The notes below the pieces were generated by a model. That model was not told where the DNA came from. It saw nothing but the letters and a program-made list of their open reading frames with translations, and ran no database searches. The position numbers and the translations under genes were made by a program. Below, piece by piece: positions 1 through 10,960 of a stretch of DNA of 64,000 bases. The DNA is from Eretmocerus hayati (Eukaryota > Arthropoda > Insecta > Hymenoptera > Aphelinidae). The stretch is taken from NCBI GenBank assembly GCA_029851415.1, contig CM056743.1, positions 67,238,186 through 67,302,185 on the forward strand. The letters run 5' to 3'. The first letter of the stretch is position 1. Each line of letters begins with the position of its first letter.

Positions 1-640
1 GCGACGACTCAATGAGCTGCTTGATTATTGTTTTTATAATTCTTTCGGTTCGTTCAACTGGGTTGCACTGCAGTGCGTATTCTGGCGTCTCCCGATGAGT
101 TATTCCATAGTTATGCATCATTTGTTGGGATTCCTTTGATCTAAAGTGTTGACCGTTGTCATTGACTTTAGTTCTAGGTACTCCATGGCAAAATATCAAT
201 CGTTCCTGCAAAGCTTTTATGGTCGCGGTGGTTGTGGCTTTCCGTTATGCCTTTAATTCGATCCATTCTGTAAACTTTTCCTGTATCACCAGGAGGTATG
301 CGTTACCGTTTGTAGATCCTTGTAAGAGCCCAATGAAGTCTATTGATACCATTTCCTACGGATCTTTAACCGTAGTGGCGTGCATTTGTCCGGGTGGGGC
401 TTGTTGGCATGCCGCATGTTGTTGACAGCTTTGGCAGTTCTGGATATCTTTGGTGGTTTCAAGGAGGGTCCCTTGCCAGCAGTAATCCCAAGATATTCTG
501 GTGTTCTGGCGACTCCGAGGTGTCCTCCCGTGGCGACCCGCAAGGAGGGCTGGGGCATGGTGCCTCTTCCCTCGAGTCTGACGAGCTCCCGGCCCCAGTC
601 AGCGCCCGCCGGAGCGAGGAGACCGCACATCTCCATCCGG
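1..640 (-). pseudogene. LTR-retrotransposon integrase fragment
   Basis: On the minus strand the sequence reads as a retroviral-type integrase running off the left edge. From 640 downward there is an H2C2-like stretch (GGHLGVART, then after a frame change WQGTLLETTKDIQNCQSC with the paired cysteines). This is followed by PWEMVSIDFIGLLQG, which holds the first catalytic Asp of the rve/DDE core, then TKVNDNGQHF with the second Asp, then NPVERTERIIK with the Glu. The order fits the Gypsy (Metaviridae) integrase core. It is broken: at least one frameshift near 485-520 and a stop TAA at 247-245 after WIELKA. No host role is expected. Family assignment is firm; the exact lineage is not. Confidence 0.8.
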
Positions 641-1095
641 CACCACGGAGGTGAGTGAGTCTAGGGACTCGTATTGGAATCGCCGGAGGGCGATGACAAT
701 GCGAGCCTGAAAGACTCATCCATCATCCCGAGGGACTCCCTGGGCTCGCAGGAAGCCTATAAGAGTCCCAAAACCCCCCACCGAGGAGTGGGCATCGGCC
801 TTGTGCTGGGGGCTGAGCCCGAAATTCGGTAGTCGGGGAGGAGGATCGAGCCATCACCGAGCCACAAGCGGCTCGGTGTTGGCCATCCCCCAAACCGACG
901 CGCTGGCGGGCGCATCCCCGCCCCGTGCCCATGGGAGCAACCGGGGTGAAGGCGAAAGCTAGGCACCCGGAATATGAAAGATAAATTCCTGTCCTCCCGT
1001 GGCGGCGTCATGGCATTCCGTTGACATTCATGCTCGTTCATCTGTCGGGAAGTATATTCTACATTTTTCGTGATCCTCTGCGTCGTTGAAGTCCA
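641..1095. other. GC-rich stretch with no assigned gene
   Basis: This stretch is GC-rich compared with what follows. It is probably the upstream (pol) continuation of the minus-strand element at 1-640, because similar short blocks such as GCCACGGGAGGACA-type sequence recur near 530 and 1000. No frame gives a recognisable RNase H or RT motif, so I leave it unassigned. Confidence 0.3.
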
Positions 1096-2036
1096 GTGTG
1101 TGCAGTATACAACATGAATGGCAGTGATATGGATTGGAAAAATATTCAGGGATGCATGAGTTCATATTTTTCATCGCCAAGAACTTCGCAATCTAACATA
1201 GCGAATAACACGCAAGAATCATCAGAATCAGTGAGGTCATCTATAACTTCAATTGCTCACTCTAATGCGGAGACGAGGAGGGCATGACACGGAAAGGCAA
1301 CTGGATACTTTGTTCTCTGTTGATATAATCTTGTCGAAGATTCAGATTGCTTGAACGGATAAAAGAAAAATACTTTGTTCTACTCAATGTAATGTGAGTA
1401 CAGACTATGCATACAACGGTCGATCTCTACGACTATGGCAGAGCTGACGCAAAGGGCAGAAGAATTGGAAGGAACGCTAAAATGAAAGAATAAAGATGCT
1501 TGAGAATCTCGTACACTTTCTCGGGGTATCGCAATGACAATAGCTCCAATGTACGATAGCAAGACACATTGCTGGAAATGTGGTCGAAGAGTTCATACAA
1601 GGTTCAACTGAAAAAAATTCAGCAAAAAATTTTGCTAATGGTGCGGTGAAGATAATGGCCTGAGCAGAGATTGCCCTTGTCTGAAACGGGGAAACGACAA
1701 CGGGGCCGGAATACCGCTAACCCAGTCCCAGGGGAATCTAGATACTACGTTGGAGCAAGGATAGGCTGAAAAGGATTCTCACCTCTAGTGGATGCAGGTT
1801 CAGGACATTCCTTCGTCAGCGCCAGGGTCAAAGACCCATGGACTAGAGGAGAATGGGGAAACTCGACCAGATACAGCTCAGCAAGACTGGCGGGCGGCTC
1901 AATAACAACCCTCATGGGCCAAGAACCGGCAACATCGACATCCGAGGACGGAAGTTGCACCTCACACATCACCGATCGACACACTCTCTCTAGCGGTGAG
2001 TATATCCACACGTATCCAACATCGCTCTGTGTCTGA
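1096..2036 (+). pseudogene. gag zinc knuckles plus retroviral-type protease remnant
   Basis: A plus-strand gag-to-protease remnant from a different copy than the integrase to its left. At about 1570-1610 a CX2CX4HX4C zinc knuckle reads CWKCGRRVHTRFN followed by TGA, exactly where the last Cys is expected (one base from TGC/TGT). A second, weaker knuckle, C-x-WCGEDNGLSRDC, follows with an in-frame stop. At 1785 and in another frame, VDAGSGHSFVSARV matches a retropepsin active site (D-T/S-G), with Ala in place of Thr/Ser. The upstream 63-residue ORF (1096-1287) shares the knuckle frame and may be gag. Several stops and at least one frameshift make it non-functional. Confidence 0.6.
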
Positions 2037-2281
2037 ATGGCTCTTTGATCATCAGAAATTTGTCCCGAGTGGCCCTTCTTTTTGTAGATTGGATTCCCTC
2101 CTGCGAACTCATACCTTTTGGAGCATCACTGTACGGCTCCTGCTCGTGCTTGGGAGAATAATTCCAATTTTGCAATTCCAACAGCATCATCGAGTTGGCA
2201 GTGCTTGGCGCCGAAAGTGAGCTTTGTGCGCATGCTCGGAGGTCGTCTGCTATGCTCACCTGTTGTGCTGTCTGACGCAAA

Positions 2282-2419
2282 ATGAGCGACAACACCTACT
2301 GTTTCTGCAATGGCACTTTACGTACAGGCAGTAGACAATGTGGCATCTGTGAAAAATCAGCTCATGTCAAGTGCTCCGGATCATTCAGAGGAGCGATAAC
2401 ATGCGAGTGGTGCCTATAG
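2282..2419 (+). CDS. Short PHD-finger-like ORF
   Basis: A 45-codon ORF spaces Cys and His as in a PHD finger (C4HC3): CFC, then CGIC, then SAHVKC, then CEWC. PHD fingers bind histone tails in host proteins, but the same fold also occurs at the N-terminus of ORF1 in many insect and other animal non-LTR retrotransposons, which I infer here. The frame stops at 2417-2419. The codons beyond it stay Ser/Ala/Gln-rich until they meet the (ATTG)n end of the neighbouring LINE, so the source element appears cut by that insertion. It could instead be a fragment of a host PHD gene. Confidence 0.45.
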   Translation: MSDNTYCFCNGTLRTGSRQCGICEKSAHVKCSGSFRGAITCEWCL

Positions 2420-2515
2420 GTGAGCGGTAATCATAATACAAAATCAGCATCGAGTGCGTCGGAACAGACGAATCAAGCCGCTCCACTCAGCGCGCAAGCA
2501 ACTGGAGAGAGAGAG

Positions 2516-4760
2516 ATTGATTGATTGATTGATTGATGGTCCTTCATTTGTCCGTAGACAAAAGTTAAAGATTCATACAGATTACATATGTCACATATAT
2601 CAGTCTCATGAAAATGAATAAATTCTCCTTCAAATAGATAATCAATAATTCTCGGTTTGGTCAAGGACAAGGTATATCACAGTTCGTGAATAGTCATATG
2701 ATACTAAAAATGAAATAATAGCACCGAGGGTGAATACTCCATAGGTTACAATACAATGACGTCGACAAGGGCTCGCAAAAAATATCACAGTTATATATGA
2801 GTCTCGTGACGCAAAGTCACGTATGAAGGGTAATCCTCTTAGTAAAAAGAATATAATACAAGAACAGATAAGAAAAGCCCAGGTCGCTTAAAGATTGGAA
2901 TGTTGCATCCCGCTCACATCAATTCTCTGTCGAGGTTGCTCGAACAAGAATTCTTCGATTGCCTCCTTGAACAATGAAATTTTCTGAACCTGCCGTAGAC
3001 CCGAGGGGAGAGAATTCCACAGGCGAGCAAATTGAACTTGGAACGATCTTCGGCCTTATTCGAGTCTCATCCTGGGATCTTGGAGTTCTTGCTTTTCGGC
3101 ATTACCCCGAGAAGGGCGATCGGACTGGTACCTGGTAAACATTGCAGCCAGGTAGCCAGGTTTCCCCATATGCATGATCTTGTGCATGATAATGGCTGCA
3201 GAGTACATTCGCCGCGAATCAGTACGCAACCAACCCAATCTTTCCCTAAACGGAGAAATATGCTCGTCCCTCCTAGGATCAAAAATGTATCTCACACATG
3301 CATTGCTCAGTCGCTGTATTCGTTGTCGTTGTTCGCCCGTCGCATCAAGGTAAACGATAGTACAATAGTCCAGCCGGGGTTGGACCAACGCCTCGATTAA
3401 ACGAATTCGTAGAGTCCTGGTGATGCATGCCCGGGAAAATCGCAAACCGTATAAGGCTCGGTTGACTTTTCATTGTCACTTGATTTATTTGCGATTTCCG
3501 CGATAATTCACTATCAAGAACAACACCAAGACTCACAACTGTATCGCTGAAAGGGATGAGAACTCCTTCCTGTATCTCAATAATGGCAAATCCATCCTTT
3601 TCAGATCCCTGATATCCTTCTCAGAAGAGAAAAAGATTGCCTTGGTTTTACCAGCGTTGAGACGCAGGCCGGAGCCATCGGCGCACCCACGAGTCGCCCT
3701 ATTTCTTCTAACCGAGCAATTCCCTCTCTGATGTTCTTCTCCTCTACTTGAGTATAAATTTGGAGATTTTTGCGTAGAAGATGTGATTAACCGACATTCC
3801 TTCTCGTAACCCAGGTAGATCATTGACGTATAAACTAAGGAGCAGAGGCCCGAGAACGGATCCCTGTGGAACACCCAGGTTGCGAGCCAATCAGAATTTC
3901 CATTCTTGGAAGTTACTACTTGGGTGCGACCTTGTAAATATCATTTGATCAACAGGAGTGCCGATCTCGAGAAACCAAGATGTCGTAGTTTTCTCAGTAG
4001 TTTCGTCGGTGAGATTGTGTCAAAAGCTTTGCTGAAGTCGAATAGTAATAGCAGTGTGATCTTCCTCCTGTGTATGCCTATTCTGATGTCATTGGTTAGT
4101 TTCAGCAGAGCAGTCTGGGTACTATGGTGTTGTCTGAAACCAGCCTGGAAGCCATCTAATAATTTTCCTTTCTTCAAAAACTCCGTGATTTGGTCGTGTG
4201 CAATCTTTTCGAGAACCTTAGCAAGGAAGCACAGCAGCGCAATAGGACGAAAGTCCGAGACTGACGATGGATCTGCCGTCTTTCTCGATTCAATCAGCTG
4301 CTCTTTCTTCCAGGCCTCGGGGAAGATGCTGTGAGCAAAAGAGGAGTTGGAAATATGTACAATAAGATTACCTAACGTCGGGAGAGCTTTCGCGATCACG
4401 CTTTGAGGGACTCCGTCTGTCCCATGGGCCTGTGATGAGAAATGTTGATGGCAAGGACTACTTCGTTAAAATTCGTGGGTTTAAATTCAAAACCTTGGTA
4501 ACAAAATCTTCACAGTTAAGCCAATTTTCAACGGATTCCACATAATGTACATATAAAATCATCCCTTTGAAATACAGATTTTTCAGCTGACCCAATTTGG
4601 AGCTTATTGCAAAATTCAATTATCTACTTTTTCTCTAAAACTCCCTCGAGCTCGCTGCTCAACCAAGTTTTTGAAGATGATCTAGTTGTGATCTTAAGCA
4701 GAACTCATTTCTGTAGGAAGACCATAATTTTAAGAATATCTTGAGTACAAAAAGTCTCAT
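2516..4760 (-). mobile_element. Jockey-type LINE, 5'-truncated
   Basis: A minus-strand non-LTR retrotransposon copy. The 3' end is the simple run (ATTG)n at 2516-2537 on the plus strand, which is an (ATCA/CAAT)n tail in element sense; short tandem tails are typical of jockey, I and R1 group elements. A 3' untranslated stretch covers about 2540-2890. The coding remnant runs from about 4760 down to 2890. The 5' end is undefined: similarity fades above 4700, where an ELEGVLEKK-type linker motif before the RT is the last thing I recognise. Confidence 0.8.
2890..4460 (-). pseudogene. Jockey-type reverse transcriptase, broken
   Basis: Fragments in order on the minus strand: GTDGVPQSVIAKAL, then FRPIALLCFLAKVLEKI and GFQAGFRQHHSTQTALLKL (RT fingers), FDFSKAFDTI (motif A Asp), a GVPQGS-like block near 3860, the YADD region near 3765, GLRLNAGKTKAIFFSS (motif D/E), and a C-terminal thumb ending near 2890 with PSGLRQVQKISLFKEAI. 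The catalytic box is destroyed: the bases that should encode Tyr-Ala-Asp-Asp have lost a nucleotide and read FYAKIS. At least three frameshifts separate the blocks at about 4400, 3870 and 3540-3450. It copied element RNA at nicked target sites when intact and is dead now. Confidence 0.85.
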
Positions 4761-5141
4761 TATTTATATGATATGGAGGGAAAATCTTGAAAATGAGGAG
4801 TTTTAATATGAAGTCTTATTCAGAAACACAGCAGAAGCAACTGACTTATAACCTTGCGCATATGAAAACTAAAAACACACTGAGTCTGTACCAGGCATGT
4901 ATAATTTTTGATGACTTCAGCTAACATCAACGTTGATCATTTTCCAAAAACACTGCGTTTTCTTTTCACACTGACCTGCAAAGATTCGGCTTTTGAGCAG
5001 TCAACGATCTCATTGCTGGCCAAAATTAGTAGCCGTTGCCCGATGTAACTAAGATTCAGCTCACTGAAAAAAACCAATATTCACGCATTTTCCACCGGCA
5101 CTACATCATCACCGTCACCCGGAGCACTCGCGTTCACCAGA
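4761..5141. other. AT-rich DNA without a recognisable feature
   Basis: No coding pattern, terminal repeat or RNA gene was seen. It may include the decayed 5' part of the adjacent LINE. Confidence 0.3.
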
Positions 5142-5330
5142 TAATGAGCATCCCGCCAACCTCGATGAGAGGATCGGGAGGCAGCAAGTCGCTCACGCGC
5201 CCAATAAAATACGTGTTCGCGTCGTCTGTGCGCGCGTACTGAGCGATGAGGCAGGCAACGGAGAACGGAGCCTCGGTCTCAATCAGCTGATTTCGGGTCG
5301 ATAATTTGCTGCTTGTGATTCTCAGTCAAT
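5142..5330 (-). other. Unrecognised CpG-rich coding-like stretch
   Basis: One minus-strand frame stays open for about 63 codons with a protein-like composition unlike the AT-rich surroundings. It contains APFSVACLIAQYAR, then DDANTYFIGRVSDLLPPDP, then EVGGMLIIW and a stop. The end overlaps a possible splice donor (ATCTG/GTGAAC), so it could be one exon of a gene, or a domesticated or transposon fragment. I do not recognise the family. No upstream or downstream exon could be linked to it. Confidence 0.25.
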
Positions 5331-5384
5331 ATCTATCGTTTCCGGAAGAATTACATAGAAGTGATCCCTTGTTTTGTAATTAGG

Positions 5385-5551
5385 GATCAGATCTACCATT
5401 TACAAGAAGAATCAAGTTGATTGGAGCTCTTGTTCTTCTGGAATCTTGAGGACTGTAATATATGTTTATGAAGACAATTACAGTCCAAACGATTCTGAAG
5501 AAACGGTACCACCAATCAATTTCTTTCTTGTTCTAGACGCTAGATCCGATC
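5385..5551. repeat. Short hairpin element (MITE-like)
   Basis: Two arms of about 75 bp (5385-5459 and 5477-5551) are reverse complements at roughly 70% identity, with a 17-bp loop. The outer ends share GATC(A/G)GATCTA. It could fold into a long hairpin RNA if transcribed. I found no target duplication. Confidence 0.55.
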
Positions 5552-6282
5552 ACAGAGTACAGTGTAAGGATATTACTTTTCCGAGATATTACACAGTTTT
5601 TTAGGACAATTCAATTTGGCCGTATTTTGCTCATATGGTAAGAAAGAGCTTCCACATGCCCTTAATCCTCTTCGAATGCACTCGGTCGCCTAGACCTAGA
5701 TTGTTAACTGTCAAATTGGCAGCAAGCTTAGTAGCGCTACATCGGCTGTCCCATATAAGCTCATGTTAAACGCGCGCGACGGTTTTCGCGCATTTCCCGC
5801 CACAGGCTTGGGTTTTCCAGGAAATTGGTAAGGAGCTTTTATGTAGGAAATTTCACGCTTTACAACTTTGGTTCCCACAAATTCTCCGTGAAAAGGCATA
5901 CTTCCCGAGTTTCTCGAAAAAACCTTAATTTTGCGCTAAAAAGTTGTAATAACAAAAAAACGTTGGGGTTTCCGGGCCGGCGACCTCAAGCATTCGATTC
6001 AGCGCCTCAAAATGTATGAGAATACACCTTCAAACCTTCTGGAATGCGAATTTCTCATTCAGACCCCCCAGTGCCTGGACTATACCCCATACAGGGATTT
6101 GACATGCTTGCCCGGTGGCCTGCATTCGGGCGTTTATTTCCCAAGATGGCTGCGTTCGAGTATGGGATTGAGCATTGAAGTCATCGGACCGTCTTTCTTA
6201 TTACCAAATTTCTACCTTTTTCCGGTTACAAAATGTCCGTCGATCACATAACTAAAAGAGTAGCCCCGGTTTCGAAAGTTCT
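5552..6282. other. Non-coding stretch upstream of the THAP transposon
   Basis: Short ORFs here (for example 5711-5899 on minus) look like chance frames. Text such as CAGGCTTGGGTTTTCCAGG suggests an interspersed repeat, but no boundary is visible. The left end of the THAP/DDE transposon probably lies within this interval. Confidence 0.3.
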
Positions 6283-8192
6283 TTGTCAGACTGTACGAAT
6301 AATTCCATCGATCGCCCGGGATTGATCCTCCACACCTTCCCGTCTTCGCGCGGAGTCAGTGTTCTTGTAGCAGACTGCTTTGGAAACCAGCGCAAGGTGG
6401 ATCGGCTGGAGGCATGCATACATGTACTCAAAACCAAAAGATACATTATGGGTAGAAAAGTGTGCTATTCCCATTTCAGAAGAGAAGACTATGCTTCTCC
6501 GGGTAATTTTTCACTTTGGCATTGTGTATGGTGTACCACAGTTTCATAACATACCTGCCAGAAACTATTGTACAAAAATTCTTACAGATGTGCAATACAG
6601 TAATAAGAGACCTTCGCTCATCAAAAGTGCAGCTCCTTCTTGTAATCTACCAAGCTCAACTTCACAGCAAAATGGCAGAGATGCTCGTAGGTTAAGTAGA
6701 AGGTTAAACCGAGGAGGATGTACGAGGCCAGCTGAGAGAATATGTGAACAGAATGCCAGGGAAAAACAGAAAGCTAGTCCAACAGATTAAAATGTCGTAG
6801 TAGTTGATGTAGATTACGATACTCCTTATACTTCATCATCCTATAATCTCAGCATGAATGATGGAAAAATTAGCCACAACACAATTGATTTTGTCTCTGA
6901 TATTGGGGATTGTGCCAGTCCGAGTGTCCCAATAGCTTGCAATCCTCCGATCAAGTCTCTTTTTCTGCTCTTACCCGAAAAGATTTGAATCATGGTCAGG
7001 CACACCTTAGTGATCATTCTTATAATGAATGTATAAATCATTTTATTCAGCACAGTGACATGCCTGTTGATGAAAGTATTTCTGCTTGTGAATTTGAAAC
7101 CAATGTTAACCCATCAGACTCAGTATCTGTTGTAATGAATGAACATGTGAGTGCGTCCCCGATAGTGCTGAATGGTATCGATTCGCAAAATGAGGTAAAT
7201 GCTTCAGAATATAATTGTGATAGTGAAAAGCCAACAGGTCAGGATCAAGTTGATGATCCGAACCCCATTCACACAACTGAGACCTCAATGAATAACATTG
7301 ATCATAAACAAAGTGCGAACATTGTTGAAAGTCCGTACTGTGTCAAAAGTATTCTCAAGACTAGAGTACGTCTACACTGCCACTGCTATAGAATCATTCC
7401 AGATGTAGCATGCCATAATTGAAGCAATGGAAGTTGCTACTGGTTCCAAGTACAAGAAAGATTCAATGATCATGAACACAGAAGAGAGTTATCCTGACTT
7501 ATGGGACACTGAAACAAAATATTCCATACAGTTTCCTATTTTTGCTTTTCCCACATGTTTCTGAAAGGCATTGTGCTCGCATTTTTCTTGAAACTGTGAA
7601 AATTTTGGTAACAGTTTTGGAACTAGCTACTCCATAGATATCAAAAAAAAGAATGTATCTCCGACCTTATGGAGTAACCTCCGACCGTACTGGAGTATTT
7701 GTACACGAACCAAAAGAGCTTTGCTGCCAAATACACATGTAATCCCATTACAAACATAGGATCACTGCCGAGTTCATGATTGGAGTGTCACCAGTGGGGA
7801 ACATTATATTTGTGAGTAGAGCTTACGGTGGACGATGGAGTGACAGCAGTATATTTGAACTAAGTAAATTGGTTGAGCTGCTGGATGCTGGGGATGCTCT
7901 TATGCTGGACAAAGGTTTTCTTATTGATAAAATATGCCACAGGAATGAAATTCAATTAATACGGTCACCATCCTCAAGAGAAAAGGATCGTGTTCTCACA
8001 GCAGCAATTGCTCATGCTAGAGTTCACGTAAAGAGAGTGAACCAGAGGATCAAGGTTTTTGATATCTCTGGAGGTGTTTTGCCTGTAGCACTTATTCCCT
8101 ACATAGAGGACATTATTTCAATCGTTTGCGGAACAGTGAATTCAAGTCCCCCAATCATCGATGATGACAAGTTGATTTTCCTTCTTATTTAG
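6283..8192 (+). pseudogene. THAP plus DDE_Tnp_4 transposase, inactivated
   Basis: The N-terminus (6283-6549) reads as a THAP zinc finger: an early Cys, LHTFPSSRG, then VCYSHFRREDY, matching the family's C..HF pattern. A long low-complexity linker (6910-7422) follows in a shifted frame. The C-terminal 138 residues (7776-8192) match the DDE_Tnp_4 core: MIGVSPVGNIIFVSRAYGG, then SDSSIF, then ALMLDKGFLIDK with a catalytic Asp, then RVHVKRVNQRIKVF. In the family the position after HV is normally the catalytic Glu (HVER); here it is Lys, so catalysis should be lost. The first-Asp region upstream of 7776 is frameshifted, with an in-frame stop in the SHYKHR block. When intact the protein would bind the transposon ends and cut DNA. 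Confidence 0.7.
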
Positions 8193-8860
8193 AATATTGA
8201 ACGGGCTAGAAGCCCCTGCACATAAGATTACATAATATTAGAATATAATTATTATCAATATACAACAGTTGAATGAATCAAGATAAAAGAAAATCGTCAT
8301 CAAGGGATTAGGATATGTAATATGAGCAAGAGAATACTCATGATGTGACCTCGAAAACACAACCACAAGCCATGTTATGCATTCTTCCACTACAAATGCT
8401 ACGAAATGAGAACAAAATCAACCAATAATATTGACCAGGTCTCGATGAAGCTCAGTCGTATTCAGCTCGAGAAGTAGGCTGCTTTTAAAGATAGGAATTC
8501 GATCCAGGTTTTGTAGATTGACAGACAATGAATTCGACATTCTCCTGAGTCTATGATGAGTTTATGAGCTTACCAGAAAATAAACTAGACAGTAAACCCT
8601 AGAACCAATCGTTGATGATTCAGATGAATACACACAAATTTTGTCAATCTTATGAAAGTAAGAGGAATGGAGATTGAAAAGACCAAACTCTAAAAATTCA
8701 TCTCAGTATTCATTGTCTCTTGAATTTTTTGTGCATCCAGAATAAATTGGCGTTGCTCTACAACTGAACAGTCTTTAGAACCTTCTGACATAGTTTCATC
8801 ACAGGCATCTGAGGATTCGGCTTACATTTTAATAGCAGGATTTCAGGAACATATAATATG
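8193..8860. other. Spacer downstream of the transposase ORF
   Basis: AT-rich, with no frame worth calling. It probably holds the 3' untranslated DNA between the two convergent transposon genes. Confidence 0.3.
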
Positions 8861-8861
8861 A

Positions 8862-9251
8862 TTAAGGCGATGCGGTTACCATACAAGCTGAAAATCATTC
8901 CCAACTTTCTCCGATTCTATTGCAATTCGGGCTAAACGACGAGTGCACAAATATTTTTTATCATCTTACTTAGATTTGTCTGCTCTTCGTTAAGCCCAAA
9001 TTGCAATAGAATCGGAGAAAGTTGGGAATGAAAATGTGCGTATATTATAGGTTAGGAGGTTCCCGCGGCCGAGTTATTTCCACTTTTCTCCGATTCTCTT
9101 GTGATTTGAGCCAGGCAACGGATTGAGGAATACAAGTTGGGCAATAACAAGTATTCGACAACTCGTCTCACACTTTGAATCATCAAACTTTTTATGTAAG
9201 GTGTATTTTCAAGGTCCAGGGTCACGGTGCACGGTGTCCGCATCGCCTTAA
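8862..9251. mobile_element. MITE with TTAA ends
   Basis: A perfect 15-bp inverted end (ATTAAGGCGATGCGG at 8861 and its complement ending at 9252) contains TTAA on both sides. This fits a TTAA target duplication with TIR GGCGATGCGG. Inside, a second and much longer inverted repeat pairs about 8893-8940 with 8983-9031 around CATTCCCAACTTTCTCCG, and a third partial copy of CTTTCTCCGATTCT lies at about 9090. There is no ORF of its own. TTAA duplications point to piggyBac or Kolobok type mobilisation, but the TIR does not identify which. Confidence 0.65.
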
Positions 9252-9560
9252 TATCAGAAATCCATAGCTTTAGCTGATTATCAAAATAATAAGGCTAACG
9301 AATTGAAGAGATCACTGCTACTGTGATTGAGACCGAGGAGCTTATGAAGGTGATGAAATCCGTCCTATTCTTTCAACAACAATGGAACACAGCCATCCAA
9401 ACGACTGTTGAATAGTAATCATTATCAATAATGAGGTAAGTACAAAATTAATGATCACAGCTCAAAGCTCTCAAAGCATACTTACTTCATGACAGGCTTT
9501 TGCCTGTCAGAAATTCTAGCACTCACTACATCAGTGTGAGTACATCTCATGAAATATATC
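9252..9560. other. Spacer between MITE and nuclease gene
   Basis: About 300 bp of AT-rich DNA. A short palindromic GACAGGCTTTTGCCTGTC sits at 9491-9508 and could act as a small terminator-like hairpin. Nothing else is recognisable. Confidence 0.3.
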
Positions 9561-10960
9561 TCAATCTATATTTATCAAATTAGTTTCTGGGGGCCTTGCT
9601 CTATTCTGAGCTTTTTTGGTTCCATTCTCATTGAAACAATTAATTACTTCTTCCTTCCCATCCTTCACTCCTTCTTTGCCTTGATTTTCATAGAATTTCC
9701 CTTCATCCTTCATTTGAGTGACTTTAGGATCTTTATCATTGTAAATGAAATGCTTTCCTTCTTTGAGTATACTGTTATCGGGTGAGTCAATTACGCAAAT
9801 TTCTGGCAGTATAACAAAGAAGAACAATCTTTTTGATCTTCTCAACATGTGGGACAGGAAAGGCAAATCTTTTTGAACAATAAAAATACAACTTTTTTTT
9901 GATGAGCAGAGTACAAGACAAAATGGGCAGTCTCTACATTGGCTAAGGCCATATTCATTTGGAGTTGGCCTTGAAATCTGTGTTTCTTCTTCAGTTCAAT
10001 AACACTCTCATCATCTCCTTTAACCTCAAGACAACTACATATTTAAAGTCTTACAACTTCATCTACAGATTCGGTTTCCATGTCAACAAAACATTTTATT
10101 TCCAGAATACTAAAAACCTTACCATCTTTGACAATTATGCCATCCGAAGAGACAGCGAACATTGGCAGTGTTTGGGAGAGAATCAATCCTACTTCAACAA
10201 CTTCAAAGTATGGATACTCTTTCTTAAACACTTCTCTAGCTGAACTTTCATTGGTGATTCCATATTCCATGGATTCGCTCTTGAAATCTTAAGGTGGCAG
10301 AAAGTTTGGGCATTTTTTCCCAATCCTCGGGTGACTTGTCAGTATCAACGTAGGTGTATGAGGAGTAGCAACTAGTCCCTGTTATTCTGTATTCTCTCTG
10401 CTTTTTCCATTCAGCGAACCAGTTTCTTGTTTCTAAACATATTGCAACACCATCAGCTACCAATTTTCCTTTCACCAACCGGCAACAATTTGGTTCAAAA
10501 TTGACTTTTAATACTTTCGGTTGTTCCAACAGATCACTATCTTGGTACTCAAAACTGGGTTTCATTACTTCCTCATTTCTCTCAGACACTCTGGAAAACT
10601 CTTCAACTACAATTGCAGGATGCCGCACAGCTTGAGACTTCACCATCATAGATGGAGATGAACCACCGAAAATCTGAGTGATTTCCAAGCACTTTTCTTG
10701 GGATAGACTTGTACCCCTAGGTTTGGCTGTCTTTATCGGAGGATGACTAGTCTCATCAGTTTCGGTATTCTTACAAGCAACTTTGACAAGTTTTGGGTGA
10801 TATCTTTGAGCACTTTGGCCTGCGTCACAGATTTCTCTCCTGGAAGTTCACGCTTCTCAGCAACCTTCTTGAGATCTTTCAACTTTGTATCCTTCACAAC
10901 ATTCTCATCTATATGAGGAAATCTACAGAGCCTTCAACATTTAGTGTACCATACAGTATT
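9561..10960 (-). pseudogene. YqaJ-type viral-recombinase-like nuclease
   Basis: The minus strand reads as a YqaJ (lambda-exonuclease-like, PD-(D/E)XK) protein. Conserved blocks in order: REYRITGTSCYSS (10420-10350), the family Glu in MEYGITNE (about 10270), MFAVSSDGIIV with the metal-binding Asp, and FSILEIKCF with the E-x-K pair. After a frame change come ELKKKHRFQGQLQMNMA and FVLYS, and after another LRRSKRLFFFVILPEI at about 9840. An acidic tail ends at 9561. Upstream (10690-10960) is a Lys-rich N-terminal region. The catalytic D, E and K are all retained although the frame is broken three times. It would digest or resect DNA ends, perhaps helping transposon excision or repair. Partner: the convergent transposase. 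Confidence 0.7.

Larger units (their letters stand above)
6283..10960. mobile_element. THAP-DDE / YqaJ DNA transposon (ISL2EU-like), decayed
   Basis: Two convergent genes form one unit. A plus-strand transposase (6283-8192) has a THAP finger and a DDE_Tnp_4-type core. A minus-strand gene (about 10960-9560) encodes a YqaJ-type nuclease. From memory, eukaryotic ISL2EU-type transposons carry a transposase plus a YqaJ-domain protein; that link is recalled rather than searched. The intergenic gap holds a 390-bp MITE with TTAA ends. Terminal repeats of the large element were not found. Both genes carry frameshifts and stops, so it is not autonomous today. Confidence 0.6.

Noticed and set aside
2511..2540. 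Plain microsatellite (ATTG)n
   Set aside because: Its position exactly at the 3' end of the minus-strand LINE, and the tandem tails typical of that clade, make it the element tail rather than an independent microsatellite.
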